The notes under the pieces: generated by a model | Told to the model about the DNA's origin: nothing | Database searches by the model: none | What the model saw: the letters and a program-made list of their open reading frames with translations, nothing else | Program-made: the position numbers and the translations under genes | Assembly (NCBI GenBank): GCA_018716405.1 | Contig: DVJX01000046.1 | Coordinates: 1-34,888 of the forward strand | Direction of reading: 5' to 3' | Origin: Candidatus Faecisoma merdavium | GTDB taxonomy: Bacteria; Bacillota_I; Bacilli_A; RF39; UBA660 | DNA: 34,888 nucleotides | Shown: in pieces, positions 10,681 through 19,240 of the stretch | Numbering within the stretch: the first letter of the stretch is position 1 | Layout: each line of letters starts with the position of its first letter

Positions 10681-10705
10681 CTTGTTATATTATATCATTA
10701 ACAAG
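10681..10705 (-). promoter_or_regulatory. Inverted repeat flanking the -10 of the 9482..10663 gene
   Basis: CTTGTTA(10681-10687)-N11-TAACAAG(10699-10705). Minus-strand TATAAT (10689-10694) sits between the arms; candidate -35 TTGTCT 18 nt upstream. Confidence 0.45.
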
Positions 10706-10748
10706 ATTTCCAAGACAATAATAAACAAAAAATATTTTAAATTTTACA

Positions 10749-12680
10749 TTATTCCTCATATTTAATGGTAGGAACATCATCGTCTAGATTTTGATTATAT
10801 GATGGCTCTGTTCCTTTTAAGTAATATAATATAACACTATTTTTATCTTCTTTTGTAGCTATTTCACCAGTTAATGGATTTGCTAATACGCCAACAACAT
10901 TATTTGGCATAGTAAACCAATTATCCTCTTTACCACTTAAATATCTTTCAATTATATCAGCCCACATGTTTTTGTTATTAGTAGCATCGTTATTTTCTAA
11001 TTGTCTATTATCATCATATCCTGCCCAAAGTCCAACTATTACGTCTTTATTGTATCCAAATACTAAATGATCATATTCTGTTGTTCCAGTTTTAATAGCA
11101 TATTTTCTAGTTAATTTGTTTGAAATGACATAAGAAGTTGGAGTAGTATAACTAATGAAATTAGGATTTGAAGTATTTGCTAGTAATTCGCTTAAAATAT
11201 ATGTAATGCTTTTGTTTAAAATTATTTCTTCAGTATTTTTATGTTCATACAATATATTTCCATTAATATCTTCTACTTTATTAATGAAATATGGTCTTAC
11301 ATTTTTTCCTTCACTTGCCAAAATAGCGTATGCATTAGTCATCTCTAATAAACTGATTGGTTCACTTCCTAAAGCTAAAGATGGAATACTATTTAGATTT
11401 GTAGTAACTCCAAATCGTTTCATCGTATCTACTAAAACATCACTACCTAAGAATAAATGAGTTTTTACAGCATATATATTATCTGAGTAAGCAATAGCAG
11501 CAGCTAGAGATATTTCTTGATTAGGATATATTTCTGCATAGTTTGTTGGACTATATGTTTGATTTTCTGAAAAAACAAAAGTTGTTTTCTCACTTGTAAA
11601 TGTAGTGGATGATGTAAAATTATTTTCTAATGCTGCATAATATAGAAAAGGTTTGATTGTGGATCCTACACTTCTATTATTAGATAAAGCACGATTATAT
11701 TGACTTTTATTGTAATCGACTCCTCCAACAAGTCCTAATACTGCACCATTTGGGTTCATTATAACACTAGCTACTTGAATATCTTTTTTTATGTTTTCTT
11801 TAATTGAATATTCTATTGCTTCTTGTGCATTAGGGTCAAAATTTGTATATATTTTTAGCCCTCCAGTTTCTATTAAAGATGCTGGAATAGATTTAATGGT
11901 TTTAAGTTCTTCCATTACAGCATCTTGATAATACATTGAAGAAGTTAAATCATTTTCATCTTTAATATCAAAAACTAATTCTTCATTATAAGAATCTGTA
12001 ACTTGCTGATTAGTTATATAACCATTTTTTTCCATAGCGTTTAATACAATTTTTTGTCTTTCTTTAGCTTTATCATAATTTGAAAAAGGAGAGTATTCAC
12101 TAGGACAATTTGGTATACCAGCCAACATTGCTGCTTCGGCAATAGATAAATCCGAAGAACTTTTACCAAAATAGTATTGACTTGCATTTTCTATACCAAA
12201 TATACCCCCATAATTAATGGTGTTTAGGTATCCTTCTAAAATTTCTTCTTTAGAATAGTGTGTTTCTAATCTTATGGTAAGCCAAGCTTCATTAAATTTT
12301 CTATTCCATGTTTTATCAAAACTTAAATATAAATTTTTAGCATATTGTTGAGTTATAGTAGAAGCTCCTTCATTTCTTGAGTTACTTTTAATATTATTAT
12401 AAAGAGATTTTACTATTCTTAAATAATCAAATCCAATATGATTAAAAAAATTTTTATCTTCTATAGCTATAGTAGCATTAATGACATCTTGATCTAATTC
12501 TTCATAACTTATCCAATCATCAGTACCAGTTATTAAATTTTGGTTGATATCATAAAAATAATAACTTTTAGAGTTATTAACATTTAATTTCGGACTAATA
12601 AAAGCATATAAATATAGACCAAAATATAAAATAATACCTAAAATTAATATAATTAATATTATTTTAATAAATTTTTTCAA
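10749..12680 (-). CDS. Class A penicillin-binding protein (PBP1A family; GT51 transglycosylase + transpeptidase)
   Basis: 'AIEDKNFFNHIGFDYLRIVKSLYNNI...GASTITQQYAKNLYLS...RKFNEAWLTIRLETHYSKEEILEGYLNTINYGG' (GT51); transpeptidase 'SVGSTIKP' (SxxK), 'YSDN', 'KTGT'. TTG start. Confidence 0.94.
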   Translation of the reverse strand: MKKFIKIILIILILGIILYFGLYLYAFISPKLNVNNSKSYYFYDINQNLITGTDDWISYEELDQDVINATIAIEDKNFFNHIGFDYLRIVKSLYNNIKSNSRNEGASTITQQYAKNLYLSFDKTWNRKFNEAWLTIRLETHYSKEEILEGYLNTINYGGIFGIENASQYYFGKSSSDLSIAEAAMLAGIPNCPSEYSPFSNYDKAKERQKIVLNAMEKNGYITNQQVTDSYNEELVFDIKDENDLTSSMYYQDAVMEELKTIKSIPASLIETGGLKIYTNFDPNAQEAIEYSIKENIKKDIQVASVIMNPNGAVLGLVGGVDYNKSQYNRALSNNRSVGSTIKPFLYYAALENNFTSSTTFTSEKTTFVFSENQTYSPTNYAEIYPNQEISLAAAIAYSDNIYAVKTHLFLGSDVLVDTMKRFGVTTNLNSIPSLALGSEPISLLEMTNAYAILASEGKNVRPYFINKVEDINGNILYEHKNTEEIILNKSITYILSELLANTSNPNFISYTTPTSYVISNKLTRKYAIKTGTTEYDHLVFGYNKDVIVGLWAGYDDNRQLENNDATNNKNMWADIIERYLSGKEDNWFTMPNNVVGVLANPLTGEIATKEDKNSVILYYLKGTEPSYNQNLDDDVPTIKYEE

Positions 12681-12754
12681 TTTAAATCACCTACATTTAT
12701 TATTGATAAAAACAAAAAAAATATGATATAATTACCGAAAAAGAGTGTGATTTT

Positions 12755-13102
12755 ATGAGTAAAATAAATATTAATGTTATTATAAAAAATGAAGATGGTA
12801 TTATTGATAACAATTATGTAGCATTAAAAAATAAAAATAGAATAATATATTATGAAAAAGATTATAAAACAACTATTTTTTTAGATAATTTTAAAATAGT
12901 AAGAGAAAATAAAGATTGCATTATAAATATGAATTTTGAACAATCTAAACAAACAATAGGAAATATTGATGTAAACAACAATAAATTAGATTTAGAAATA
13001 TATACTTATTGTTTAGATGTTTTAGATGATTACATTAAATTAAAATATAAAATTATTCCAACAAATCAAGAGATAACTTTTGAACTTAAAAAGTGTAAAT
13101 AA
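12755..13102 (+). CDS. DUF1934-like (YwiB-type) small beta-barrel protein
   Basis: 115-aa protein with the length and strand pattern of DUF1934, immediately upstream of rpoE; sequence match is only approximate. Confidence 0.5.
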   Translation: MSKININVIIKNEDGIIDNNYVALKNKNRIIYYEKDYKTTIFLDNFKIVRENKDCIINMNFEQSKQTIGNIDVNNNKLDLEIYTYCLDVLDDYIKLKYKIIPTNQEITFELKKCK

Positions 13103-13145
13103 ATAGTATATTTAAAAAAATATATATCATATTATAAAAATAGTA

Positions 13146-13173
13146 TTGACACATTTTGAAAATGTGCTAAAAT
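13146..13173 (+). promoter_or_regulatory. Promoter of rpoE with embedded palindrome
   Basis: TTGACA(13146-13151)-16 nt-TAAAAT(13168-13173). Perfect palindrome CACATTTT-G-AAAATGTG at 13150-13166. Confidence 0.6.
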
Positions 13174-13201
13174 TATGATGATATTTTAACAAGGAGGAAT
13201 T

Positions 13202-13636
13202 ATGTTAATTAAAAATATGGCAAAAGAAGATTTAGAAATTTTATCTTATGCAGACTTAACTGAATTGATTTTAAAAGAAGAAAGAAAACCACTAAATACA
13301 CCAACTATATTTAAAAAAATTTGTGATTTATTTAACTATAGTGATGATGAATATACTGATAAAATAGGAGATTTTTATACATCTTTGACTACTGATAAAC
13401 GTTTTGTATTTTTAGATACAAATGAATGGGATTTAAGAGAAAAAAATCCAGTCGACATTGTAATGGATGAAGACGAAGATGAAGATGATGAAGAAATGGA
13501 ATATGAAGAAGATATAGATGAAGAAATAGATGAATATGAAGATGTAGATTCAGTAGTAGATGATGAAATTGATGATGTTGATGAAGATATGGAAGATTTA
13601 GCTATTTTATCTGATGAAGAATTAGAAGAAAACTAG
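13202..13636 (+). CDS. rpoE: DNA-directed RNA polymerase subunit delta
   Basis: 'SYADLTELILKEERKPLNTPTIFKKICDLFNYSDDEYTDKIGDFYTSLTTDKRFVFLDTNEWDLRE' plus a long Asp/Glu-rich C-terminal tail. Confidence 0.93.
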   Translation: MLIKNMAKEDLEILSYADLTELILKEERKPLNTPTIFKKICDLFNYSDDEYTDKIGDFYTSLTTDKRFVFLDTNEWDLREKNPVDIVMDEDEDEDDEEMEYEEDIDEEIDEYEDVDSVVDDEIDDVDEDMEDLAILSDEELEEN

Positions 13637-13715
13637 TTCTTTTTTTTGAAAAATAAAATAAATAGTTTTATGTATAAAAAAAATAAAAACATTCAAAATA
13701 TTATTGGTGATTAAA

Positions 13716-14153
13716 ATGAATGAAAATAATGAGTTATTAGAATATATTTATCAAAATAGTGAAATGGCTAAATATTCTTTAGAAAAACTAATTAATGAAT
13801 TAAAAGGTAAGGATAATAAAATAAAAAAAGATGTTGAAGAGATATTAAAGCAATATGAAGAATTTTATAAAGATTTAAAAAAACATTTAAAAAAGCAAAG
13901 TATAAAACCTAAAGAAAATACTTTTTTATCTAAAATGGGAGCTCTTATGGGGATAAAAAAAGAAGTTATTAGCGATAATAGTGACGCTAGTATTGCTGAT
14001 ATGCTAATAAAGGGTATCTCTATGGGAGTTTTAGACATAGAAAAAAAACTTAGTCAGTATGATGAGAAAACAGATAAAAAAATAATAAACTTAACAAAGA
14101 AATTTTTATCTTTTCAACAAAGTTCAATTGATAATTTAAAAAAATATTTATAG
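13716..14153 (+). CDS. Hypothetical alpha-helical protein
   Basis: The ORF is listed from a TTG at 13704, but ATG 13716 preceded by GGTGATTAAA is the better start. Lys/Glu-rich helical composition. Confidence 0.7.
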   Translation: MNENNELLEYIYQNSEMAKYSLEKLINELKGKDNKIKKDVEEILKQYEEFYKDLKKHLKKQSIKPKENTFLSKMGALMGIKKEVISDNSDASIADMLIKGISMGVLDIEKKLSQYDEKTDKKIINLTKKFLSFQQSSIDNLKKYL

Positions 14154-14212
14154 TTTGCTATTTTTGTAAAATATGATATAATGTTATTGTTATACTTTAG
14201 GAGTGAGTTTTA

Positions 14213-15439
14213 ATGATTCAATTTTTATATTATATTTTATTTATACTTTGTTTGGCTTATGGTTTGTATTTTTTTATTACTGGTTTTTTTGGATTTAAGA
14301 ATATTAATAAGAAATTATTAAAAAAACATAAATCAAAAAATAAATTTGCAGTTTTAATTGCTTCGAGAAATGAAGAGGATGTAATTGGACATTTAGTAAA
14401 AAGTTTATTAGATCAAAATTATCCAAAAGATTTATACGACGTTTATGTTATTCCTAACAATTGTACTGATGAAACTGAAAAAGTTGCTAAAAAAGCAGGT
14501 GCTAAAATAATAAAATGTACTGTTCCAACAAAGTCAAAAGGAGAAGTATTGAAATTTACATTTGAGAAATTATCTAAAAGTAAAGACATTGATGCTTATG
14601 TTATTTTTGATGCAGACAATGTTGTACATCCTGATTTTTTATCAAAAATGAATGACGCTTTGTGTGAAGGATATAAAGTAGCTCAAGGTTTTAGAGATAG
14701 TAAAAATCCAGGTGATAATTGGATTAGTGGAAGTTATTCAATATTTTATTGGATTCAAAATTTCTTTTTTAGTAAGGCACGTATGCAAATGGGTGGATCT
14801 GCAAGTATAAATGGTACAGGCTTTATGATAAAAAAAGAAATAATCGATGAATATGGTTTTAATACTTACACTTTGACAGAAGATGTTGAATTTACAGCAC
14901 AATGTGCTTTAAGAGGTATTAAAGTTATGTTTGTTGAAGATGCAATTACGTATGATGAGCAACCAACTGAATTTAAAGCTTCATGGAAACAAAGAAAAAG
15001 ATGGTCTATGGGGAACATTCAATGTTTTAGAAGATATAATAAGGATTTATTTAGAACTTATAGTAAAACCGGATTTATTCCTTGTTTGGATATGTTATTA
15101 TCTTTTATGGCTCCATATATTCAAATTTTAACAACTTTACTTACAGTTATATTAATATTATTTAAAGTGTTTAATATTGAATTATATGATGTATTTTCAT
15201 ATATGTATGCTTATGGATTACTATTTTTCTTTATAACATATTTGGCAAATGTAATATTAAATATATTTGTAATTAAATATAATAAAAAAAGTGTTAAAGA
15301 TATACTTCCTGGAATATTATTATTTACTTTATTTATGCTAACTTGGATTCCAATAAATTTTATTTGTATGTTTAAAAAAGATTTAACTTGGGAACCAATT
15401 AAACATAAAAGAGGTATGGGGATAGATGAAATTAAATAA
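14213..15439 (+). CDS. Family 2 glycosyltransferase, membrane associated
   Basis: 'FAVLIASRNEEDVIGHLVKSLLDQNYPKDLYDVYVIPNNCTDET...VIFDADNVVHPDFL...LTEDVEFTAQCALRG...QRKRWSMGN' with TM segments; DxD and QRxRW motifs. Confidence 0.9.
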   Translation: MIQFLYYILFILCLAYGLYFFITGFFGFKNINKKLLKKHKSKNKFAVLIASRNEEDVIGHLVKSLLDQNYPKDLYDVYVIPNNCTDETEKVAKKAGAKIIKCTVPTKSKGEVLKFTFEKLSKSKDIDAYVIFDADNVVHPDFLSKMNDALCEGYKVAQGFRDSKNPGDNWISGSYSIFYWIQNFFFSKARMQMGGSASINGTGFMIKKEIIDEYGFNTYTLTEDVEFTAQCALRGIKVMFVEDAITYDEQPTEFKASWKQRKRWSMGNIQCFRRYNKDLFRTYSKTGFIPCLDMLLSFMAPYIQILTTLLTVILILFKVFNIELYDVFSYMYAYGLLFFFITYLANVILNIFVIKYNKKSVKDILPGILLFTLFMLTWIPINFICMFKKDLTWEPIKHKRGMGIDEIK

Positions 15440-15467
15440 AAATGTTTTCGCATTTTTATTTTTTTTA
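15434..15467 (+). terminator. Rho-independent terminator
   Basis: AAATAAAAATG(15434-15444)-TTTTCG-CATTTTTATTT(15451-15461) plus T run; overlaps the glycosyltransferase stop. Confidence 0.7.
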
Positions 15468-15511
15468 TAGAAAATATATAAAAAAAATGTTATAATTAAA
15501 TAGGTGAGAAC

Positions 15512-16252
15512 ATGTTAATAAAAAATATAAATATTAATTTTGTAGATTATGGAGCAAAAGATAATCCTATAGTTTTGTTACATGGTTGGGGACAAAATAT
15601 AAATATGATGAAAGGACTTGGAAATCAACTTAGTAGTACTAATAGAATTATAATAATAGATTTACCAGGTTATGGAGAAAGTGATGAGCCAAAAGAAGTT
15701 TGGAGTGTTGATGATTATGTAACATTTTTAAAAGAACTTTTGGATAGATTAAATGTTGATAATCCTATTATAATAGGTCACTCATTTGGTGGTAAAATAG
15801 GTTTATTATATGCTACAAAATATAATGTTAAGAAATTAGTTTGTTTAGCAAGTCCATACAAAAAAAATGTAAAAAAAATGTCTTTGAAAACAAAATTGTT
15901 AAAAACAGCTAAAAAAATACCAGTTTTAAATAAATTAGAAAATTTTGCAAAAAGACATATTGGATCAACAGATTATAAAAATGCTAGTGATATGATGAGA
16001 AAAATTTTAGTTGAAACAGTAAATTATGATATATCTGATCAATTATACAAAATTAAATGTCCAACTTTACTTATTTGGGGAACTATGGATCAAGCGGTTA
16101 GTATAAATGATGCATATGAATTAGAAAAGTTGATTGCTGATTGTGGTTTGGTTACATATGAAGGATGTTCTCATTATGCATATTTAGAAAGATTTGGTCA
16201 AACAGTAAATGTACTTAAAAATTTTATAGGAGATGATAGAAATGAAAATTAA
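15512..16252 (+). CDS. Alpha/beta hydrolase
   Basis: 'IVLLHGWGQNINMM...IIDLPGYGESDEP...IIGHSFGGKIGLLYA...LLIWGTMDQAV...GCSHYAYLE': nucleophile GHSFGG, Asp and His of an alpha/beta hydrolase triad. Confidence 0.9.
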   Translation: MLIKNININFVDYGAKDNPIVLLHGWGQNINMMKGLGNQLSSTNRIIIIDLPGYGESDEPKEVWSVDDYVTFLKELLDRLNVDNPIIIGHSFGGKIGLLYATKYNVKKLVCLASPYKKNVKKMSLKTKLLKTAKKIPVLNKLENFAKRHIGSTDYKNASDMMRKILVETVNYDISDQLYKIKCPTLLIWGTMDQAVSINDAYELEKLIADCGLVTYEGCSHYAYLERFGQTVNVLKNFIGDDRNEN

Positions 16253-17432
16253 AGTAGGAGTAATATTTGGGGGAGCTACTGTTGAACACGAAGTTAGTAT
16301 TATTTCAGCAGTTCAAGCTATGAAACATTTAAATGAGGAGAAATATGATATTTATCCAATTTATATTTCAAAGGATAGAACATGGTATACAGGTAAAATG
16401 TTAATGGATATTGATATTTATCGTGATTTTGAAACATTAAAAAAGTATGCAAAAAAGGTAGTGCTATATAATCACAATGGGGCATTTAGATTACAAGCTT
16501 TAAATCTTTTTAAGACTATTGTAGCAGATTTAGATATAGTTTTACCTATTGTTCATGGAAACAATATGGAAGATGGTACTATTCAAGGATATTTAGAAAT
16601 GGTAGGTGTACCATATGTTGGAAGTAACGTCTTAGGATCAAGTTTAGGTCAAGATAAAGTTGTAATGAAGCAAGTTTTTGAAAGCTTAAATTTACCTGTT
16701 GTTGATTATATTTGGTTTTTTGACAATGAGTATTTTGAAGAAAAAGAAGAATTGTTAAAAAAAGTGAAAAAAATGGGTTATCCAGTTATTGTAAAGCCAG
16801 CATCTTTAGGAAGTAGTGTAGGGATAACTTTTGTAAAAGATAGTGAAGGAATAGAAAAAGCTATTGATGAGGCAATTAAATATGATACTAAAGTTGTAAT
16901 AGAAAAAGCTGTATCTAATTTAGTTGAAGTAAATTGTAGTGTATTAGGAAATTATGAAAATCAACAAACTAGTGTTTTAGAGGAAGTAATGAGTACAGCT
17001 GAATTTTTAACTTACCAAGACAAATATTTAGGTGGTGGAAAAGGAAAATTAGGCACTAAAGGAAGCAAAGGAATGGCTGGTGCTAGCAGAATCATTCCAG
17101 CAAGATTAGATGAAAAAACGACTTTAAAAGTAAAAGAAATAGCTAAGGAAGCATTCAAGGCTTTAAATTTGAGTGGTGTTTGCCGAATTGACTTTTTAAT
17201 TGATGGAAGTACAAATAAAGTTTATATTAATGAACCTAACACTATTCCTGGTAGTTTATCGTTTTATTTATGGGAAAAGAGTGGAAAATCTTATGAAGAG
17301 TTATTAGATGAAATGATTACTATAGCAATTAAACAATATAAATTACGTCATCAAAAAACATTCTCTTTTGACACTAATATTTTAAGTAATTTTAGTGGTA
17401 CTAAAGGAGTAAAGGGAAAATTAAAATATTAA
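16242..17432 (+). CDS. ddl: D-alanine--D-alanine ligase
   Basis: 'KVGVIFGGATVEHEVSIISAVQAM...PIVHGNNMEDGTIQGYLEMVGVPYVGSNVLGSSLGQDKVVMK...VKPASLGSSVGI...NEPNTIPGSLSFYLWE'. Start 16242 preferred (SD AGGAGATGATAGAA). Confidence 0.95.
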   Translation: MKIKVGVIFGGATVEHEVSIISAVQAMKHLNEEKYDIYPIYISKDRTWYTGKMLMDIDIYRDFETLKKYAKKVVLYNHNGAFRLQALNLFKTIVADLDIVLPIVHGNNMEDGTIQGYLEMVGVPYVGSNVLGSSLGQDKVVMKQVFESLNLPVVDYIWFFDNEYFEEKEELLKKVKKMGYPVIVKPASLGSSVGITFVKDSEGIEKAIDEAIKYDTKVVIEKAVSNLVEVNCSVLGNYENQQTSVLEEVMSTAEFLTYQDKYLGGGKGKLGTKGSKGMAGASRIIPARLDEKTTLKVKEIAKEAFKALNLSGVCRIDFLIDGSTNKVYINEPNTIPGSLSFYLWEKSGKSYEELLDEMITIAIKQYKLRHQKTFSFDTNILSNFSGTKGVKGKLKY

Positions 17433-17466
17433 AAAACAAGATTCAAAAAAGAATCTTGTTTTTTAA
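17431..17466 (+). terminator. Rho-independent terminator of ddl
   Basis: AAAAAACAAGATTC(17431-17444)-AAAAAA-GAATCTTGTTTTTT(17451-17464). Confidence 0.85.
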
Positions 17467-17475
17467 TTTATAAAT

Positions 17476-17496
17476 AAAAAAACTGACATTTGTCAG
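17476..17496 (-). terminator. Terminator of the tRNA operon
   Basis: On the minus strand CTGACA-AA-TGTCAG (17483-17496) followed by TTTTTTT. Confidence 0.7.
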
Positions 17497-17509
17497 AAAT
17501 TTGTATATC

Positions 17510-17586
17510 TGGTGACCAGTACGGGATTCGAACCCGTGAATGCTGCCGTGAAAGGGCAGTGTGTTAAGCCACTTCACCAACTGGCC
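17510..17586 (-). tRNA. tRNA-Glu(TTC), CCA encoded
   Basis: Reverse complement GGCCAGTTGGTGAAGTGGCTTAACACACTGCCCTTTCACGGCAGCATTCACGGGTTCGAATCCCGTACTGGTCACCA; anticodon loop CTTTCAC. Confidence 0.95.
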
Positions 17587-17588
17587 AA

Positions 17589-17665
17589 TGGCGCCTCAAG
17601 TAGGACTCGAACCTACGACCCCTTGATTAACAGTCAAGTGCTCTAACCGACTGAGCTATTAAGGC
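17589..17665 (-). tRNA. tRNA-Asn(GTT), CCA encoded
   Basis: Reverse complement GCCTTAATAGCTCAGTCGGTTAGAGCACTTGACTGTTAATCAAGGGGTCGTAGGTTCGAGTCCTACTTGAGGCGCCA; anticodon loop CTGTTAA. Confidence 0.95.
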
Positions 17666-17668
17666 GTA

Positions 17669-17745
<77 letters not shown>

Positions 17746-17766
17746 GTCTTATCGAAACGCATATTA

Positions 17767-17795
17767 AGTATATCGTATTTTTTTGGTTTTGACAA
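17767..17795 (-). promoter_or_regulatory. Promoter of the tRNA operon
   Basis: On the minus strand TTGTCA (17790-17795)-17 nt-TATACT (17767-17772). Confidence 0.7.
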
Positions 17796-17813
17796 GAGTT
17801 TTTTTAAAAAAAA

Positions 17814-18434
17814 TTAAATTTTTTTAATATTTAAGCTGTAAAAGAAATTATTAAACAGTAAAATGCTATTTTCATCCATTAAAGATTCAGGATGCCATTG
17901 TACTCCGATAAAGAAATTTTTATTTTTATCTTCAACAGCTTCTATTATTTCGTCACTTGCAGATATATTTAAATTTGTATTTAATACATATGAATTATGT
18001 CTGCTATTAACATATATTTTATTTTTTTTAATAATGTCATATAACTTTGAATTTTTATTAATTGTTATTTGATGAACATATTTATTTTTACTATTATGAT
18101 TATTTATTTTATTCATATTTCCATTAAATGCGACTGCCATAGTTTGCATACCCAAACAAATTCCTAGAGTTGGTATATTATTTTTGTATAAATATTTAGC
18201 GATTAATATATCAACATCATAATAATTATCTCCACCTTGCAAAATAAAACCATCACATAAATCAATTATTTTTTTAATTTTATTAAATTCAATATTGGGA
18301 TTATTATTAAAATTAGCTATAATGCCAATTGGAATGCAGTGATATTTATGAATAACATCTATAACTTCGTTATTGAAAGTTACTTTATCATCATTATTCC
18401 TACCGATTATTCCAATATAATACATTCTAATCAC
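17814..18434 (-). CDS. Gamma-glutamyl-gamma-aminobutyrate hydrolase-like / peptidase C26 family
   Basis: 'GFILQGGDNYYDVD...PTLGICLGMQTMAVAFNGNM...VNSRHNSYV...FIGVQWHPESLMDEN': class I glutamine amidotransferase Cys-His-Glu motifs. Confidence 0.88.
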   Translation of the reverse strand: MIRMYYIGIIGRNNDDKVTFNNEVIDVIHKYHCIPIGIIANFNNNPNIEFNKIKKIIDLCDGFILQGGDNYYDVDILIAKYLYKNNIPTLGICLGMQTMAVAFNGNMNKINNHNSKNKYVHQITINKNSKLYDIIKKNKIYVNSRHNSYVLNTNLNISASDEIIEAVEDKNKNFFIGVQWHPESLMDENSILLFNNFFYSLNIKKI

Positions 18435-18462
18435 CCAATATTATAATATGTAATAATAATAA

Positions 18463-18484
18463 AAATAGACATATTAGTCTATTT
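18463..18484 (-). terminator. Terminator of the SPFH gene
   Basis: AAATAGAC(18463-18470)-ATATTA-GTCTATTT(18477-18484). Minus strand reads hairpin then TTTTTATT. Confidence 0.6.
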
Positions 18485-19228
18485 CTTAATAACTTTAGTT
18501 ATATCAGATCCTTCAAATGCTCTTAATACTTCAATGGGAACTGCAAATATAATTGTATTTGATTGATCAGAACTTAGATCATTTAAAGTTGATAGTGTTC
18601 TTAAATGTAATGCACCAGGAGTAGTGGACATTATTTCAGCGGCTTTAGCTAAATTTTGTGATGCTTCAACTTCTCCTTGAGCCTTAGTTATAACAGCTAT
18701 TTTTTCTCTTTCTGCTTCAGCAGCTTTGGCAATAACTCTTTTCATTTCTTCAGGAAGTGAAATATCTTTTAATTCAACATTTTCTACTTTTATTCCCCAA
18801 GGATCTGTTGCCTCATCAATGATTTTACAAATTTCACCAGAAATTTTTTCTCTTTCTCCTAGTAAATCATCTAATGAAACAGCACCAACAGCATTACGCA
18901 TAGTTGTTTGAGCTAATTGACTAACAGCATATCTAAAATTTTCAACAGCTAAAATTGCTTTAGATGCATCAAATACTTTATAGTATAAAACTGCGTTAAT
19001 TTTTACTGAAACATTATCTTTTGTTATTGCTTCTTGTTCTGGAACATCAACAGCTTTTGTTCTAATATCAACTTTTTTGAATGATTGGAAGATTGGCATT
19101 ACGAATCTCCAACCAGGTTCCATTATTTTGCTAAATTTTCCAGTTGTAAATTTAACACCTCTTTCGTATTCATCAATTTGTTTAATTGATGCAACAATAA
19201 TTACTAAAACAACAATTAAAATAAACAT
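18479..19228 (-). CDS. SPFH/Band 7 (stomatin/slipin-like) membrane protein
   Basis: 'IKQIDEYERGVKFTTGKFSKIMEPGWRFVMPIFQSFKKVDIRTKAVDVPEQEAITKDNVSVKINAVLYYKVFDASKAILAVENFRYAVSQLAQTTMRNAVG'. Confidence 0.93.
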   Translation of the reverse strand: MFILIVVLVIIVASIKQIDEYERGVKFTTGKFSKIMEPGWRFVMPIFQSFKKVDIRTKAVDVPEQEAITKDNVSVKINAVLYYKVFDASKAILAVENFRYAVSQLAQTTMRNAVGAVSLDDLLGEREKISGEICKIIDEATDPWGIKVENVELKDISLPEEMKRVIAKAAEAEREKIAVITKAQGEVEASQNLAKAAEIMSTTPGALHLRTLSTLNDLSSDQSNTIIFAVPIEVLRAFEGSDITKVIKK

Positions 19229-19240
19229 AAATATTCCTCC

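Noticed and set aside
11155-11460. Plus-strand ORF opposite the PBP1A gene
   Set aside because: Antisense to conserved transpeptidase sequence; no support.
14931-15453. ORFs 14931..15131 (+) and 15211..15453 (-) overlapping the glycosyltransferase
   Set aside because: Alternative-frame or antisense readings of a conserved CDS.
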